A stretch of 64,000 nucleotides of DNA from Chlorella sorokiniana (Eukaryota; Chlorophyta; Trebouxiophyceae; Chlorellales; Chlorellaceae), in contig CP084615.1 in NCBI GenBank assembly GCA_025917655.1, positions 2,852,001-2,916,000 of the forward strand. Direction: 5' to 3'. The notes beneath the pieces were generated by a model that made no database searches, was not told where the DNA came from, and saw nothing but the letters and a program-made list of their open reading frames with translations. Below are positions 63,701-64,000 of the stretch, piece after piece. Each line of letters opens with the position of its first letter. The stretch's first letter is position 1. Position numbers and translations under genes: made by a program.

Positions 63701-63984
63701 AGCCGCCCGTGCCGCCCGCCTTGGGCGGCCCCGCCAGCGGGCGCCCTGCCCTCCTGTTGCTGCTGCTCCTGCTGCTGCTGCTGCACCGTCACTTGCTCGC
63801 CCGGTTGCGGCGGCTGCCGCGGCTGCAGTGCCGCCGAATGGGGGCAAAGGCCGAGGCGGAAGCAAGCAGCGCAGCTCGCGCCAGCCTGCCGCCCGCCGTC
63901 ACCGAGAGTGGTGGGGCGCGGCCGACCGCGCTGCCGTGCTGTGCCGCCCTCCACGGCGGCTGCTGCTCCGACTCCGCCGCCCAT
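60763..63984 (-). CDS. Raf-like TKL (MAPKKK-type) protein kinase, cytosolic
   Basis: Ten minus-strand exons were placed: 63984-63662, 63497-63438, 63236-63020, 62779-62683, 62534-62430, 62197-62108, 61751-61632, 61367-61243, 61074-61004 and 60835-60763. The N-terminus is Ala/Gly/Gln-rich and leads to ISPW, then EIHFGDLELQRPIG, a typical Raf-like lead-in. Kinase motifs are the P-loop GSFGK, VAVKVL, LRHPNVVQFMG, MLYLHRRGIVHRDLKSPN, ADFNLSKIVED (DFN instead of DFG), APEIVRGEPATSASDVYSFG, ILWELLTLKLPWG, RLVQRCWAE and RPDFGDVIRAL, ending in DASPDAA with TAG at 60763-60765. No signal peptide or TM helix is seen, so it is probably cytosolic. Introns coincide with those of the receptor kinase at 36560 (for example between RVK and VADFN), showing common ancestry. 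Single-base slips occur at the P-loop (ccc 63455-63457), ccccc 62763-62767 and near 61285. Confidence 0.88.
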
Positions 63985-64000
63985 TGTTCGATTTGTAGCG

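Overview
The window is nuclear DNA of a GC-rich green alga, most likely a trebouxiophyte of the Chlorella/Micractinium type. The grounds are very GC-rich coding sequence cut by many short introns with GT(GTG)..CAG borders, TGTAA 3'-end signals, chloroplast-type proteins (an OEP21-like envelope channel, a plastid-type argininosuccinate synthase) and plant-lineage kinases (SnRK2, Raf-like TKL). No bacterial operons, tRNA, rRNA, CRISPR array or complete transposon was seen. Gene models were assembled by eye from exon-sized conserved blocks and splice sites, so exon edges are reliable where homology is strong and approximate elsewhere.

Layout from left to right. 1-2640 (+): 3' part of an EfeO/imelysin-like iron-uptake protein with two (Glu-Ala-Gly)n minisatellites. 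3457-7965 (-): argininosuccinate synthase. 9086-15466 (+): a long, low-complexity uncharacterised gene (perhaps two). 16209-17592 (-): OEP21-like chloroplast outer-envelope channel. 17894-22451 (+): RuvB-like 1 AAA+ ATPase, divergent from OEP21 across about 300 bp. 22768-24590 (+): F-box/LysM protein. 25072-28013 (-): Gln/Ala-rich unknown. 28849-31504 (+): RING plus von Willebrand A protein. 32148-44085 (+): a cluster of three proteins sharing one unrecognised five-cysteine ectodomain, signal peptide, TM helix and exon phases. Copy 1 runs into a DNase II-like region, copy 2 carries a TKL kinase, and copy 3 ends in a short acidic tail. 44691-50511 (+): two tandem SnRK2-type kinases. 51068-60497 (+): a MscS/MSL mechanosensitive channel. 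60763-63984 (-): a Raf-like TKL kinase.

Two things stand out. First, the tandem receptor family: a common cell-surface module joined to different intracellular outputs, next to SnRK2 and Raf-like kinases and a mechanosensitive channel, so the right half is rich in perception and stress-signalling genes. Second, nearly every conserved gene has one or more single-base gaps, mostly in runs of 3-8 G or C. The exon of SnRK2 copy B that matches a 117-nt exon of copy A is 116 nt, for example. I read these as consensus sequencing errors rather than pseudogenes. Also notable are GC-AG introns concentrated in one SnRK2 paralogue and short direct repeats that duplicate splice sites in two genes.
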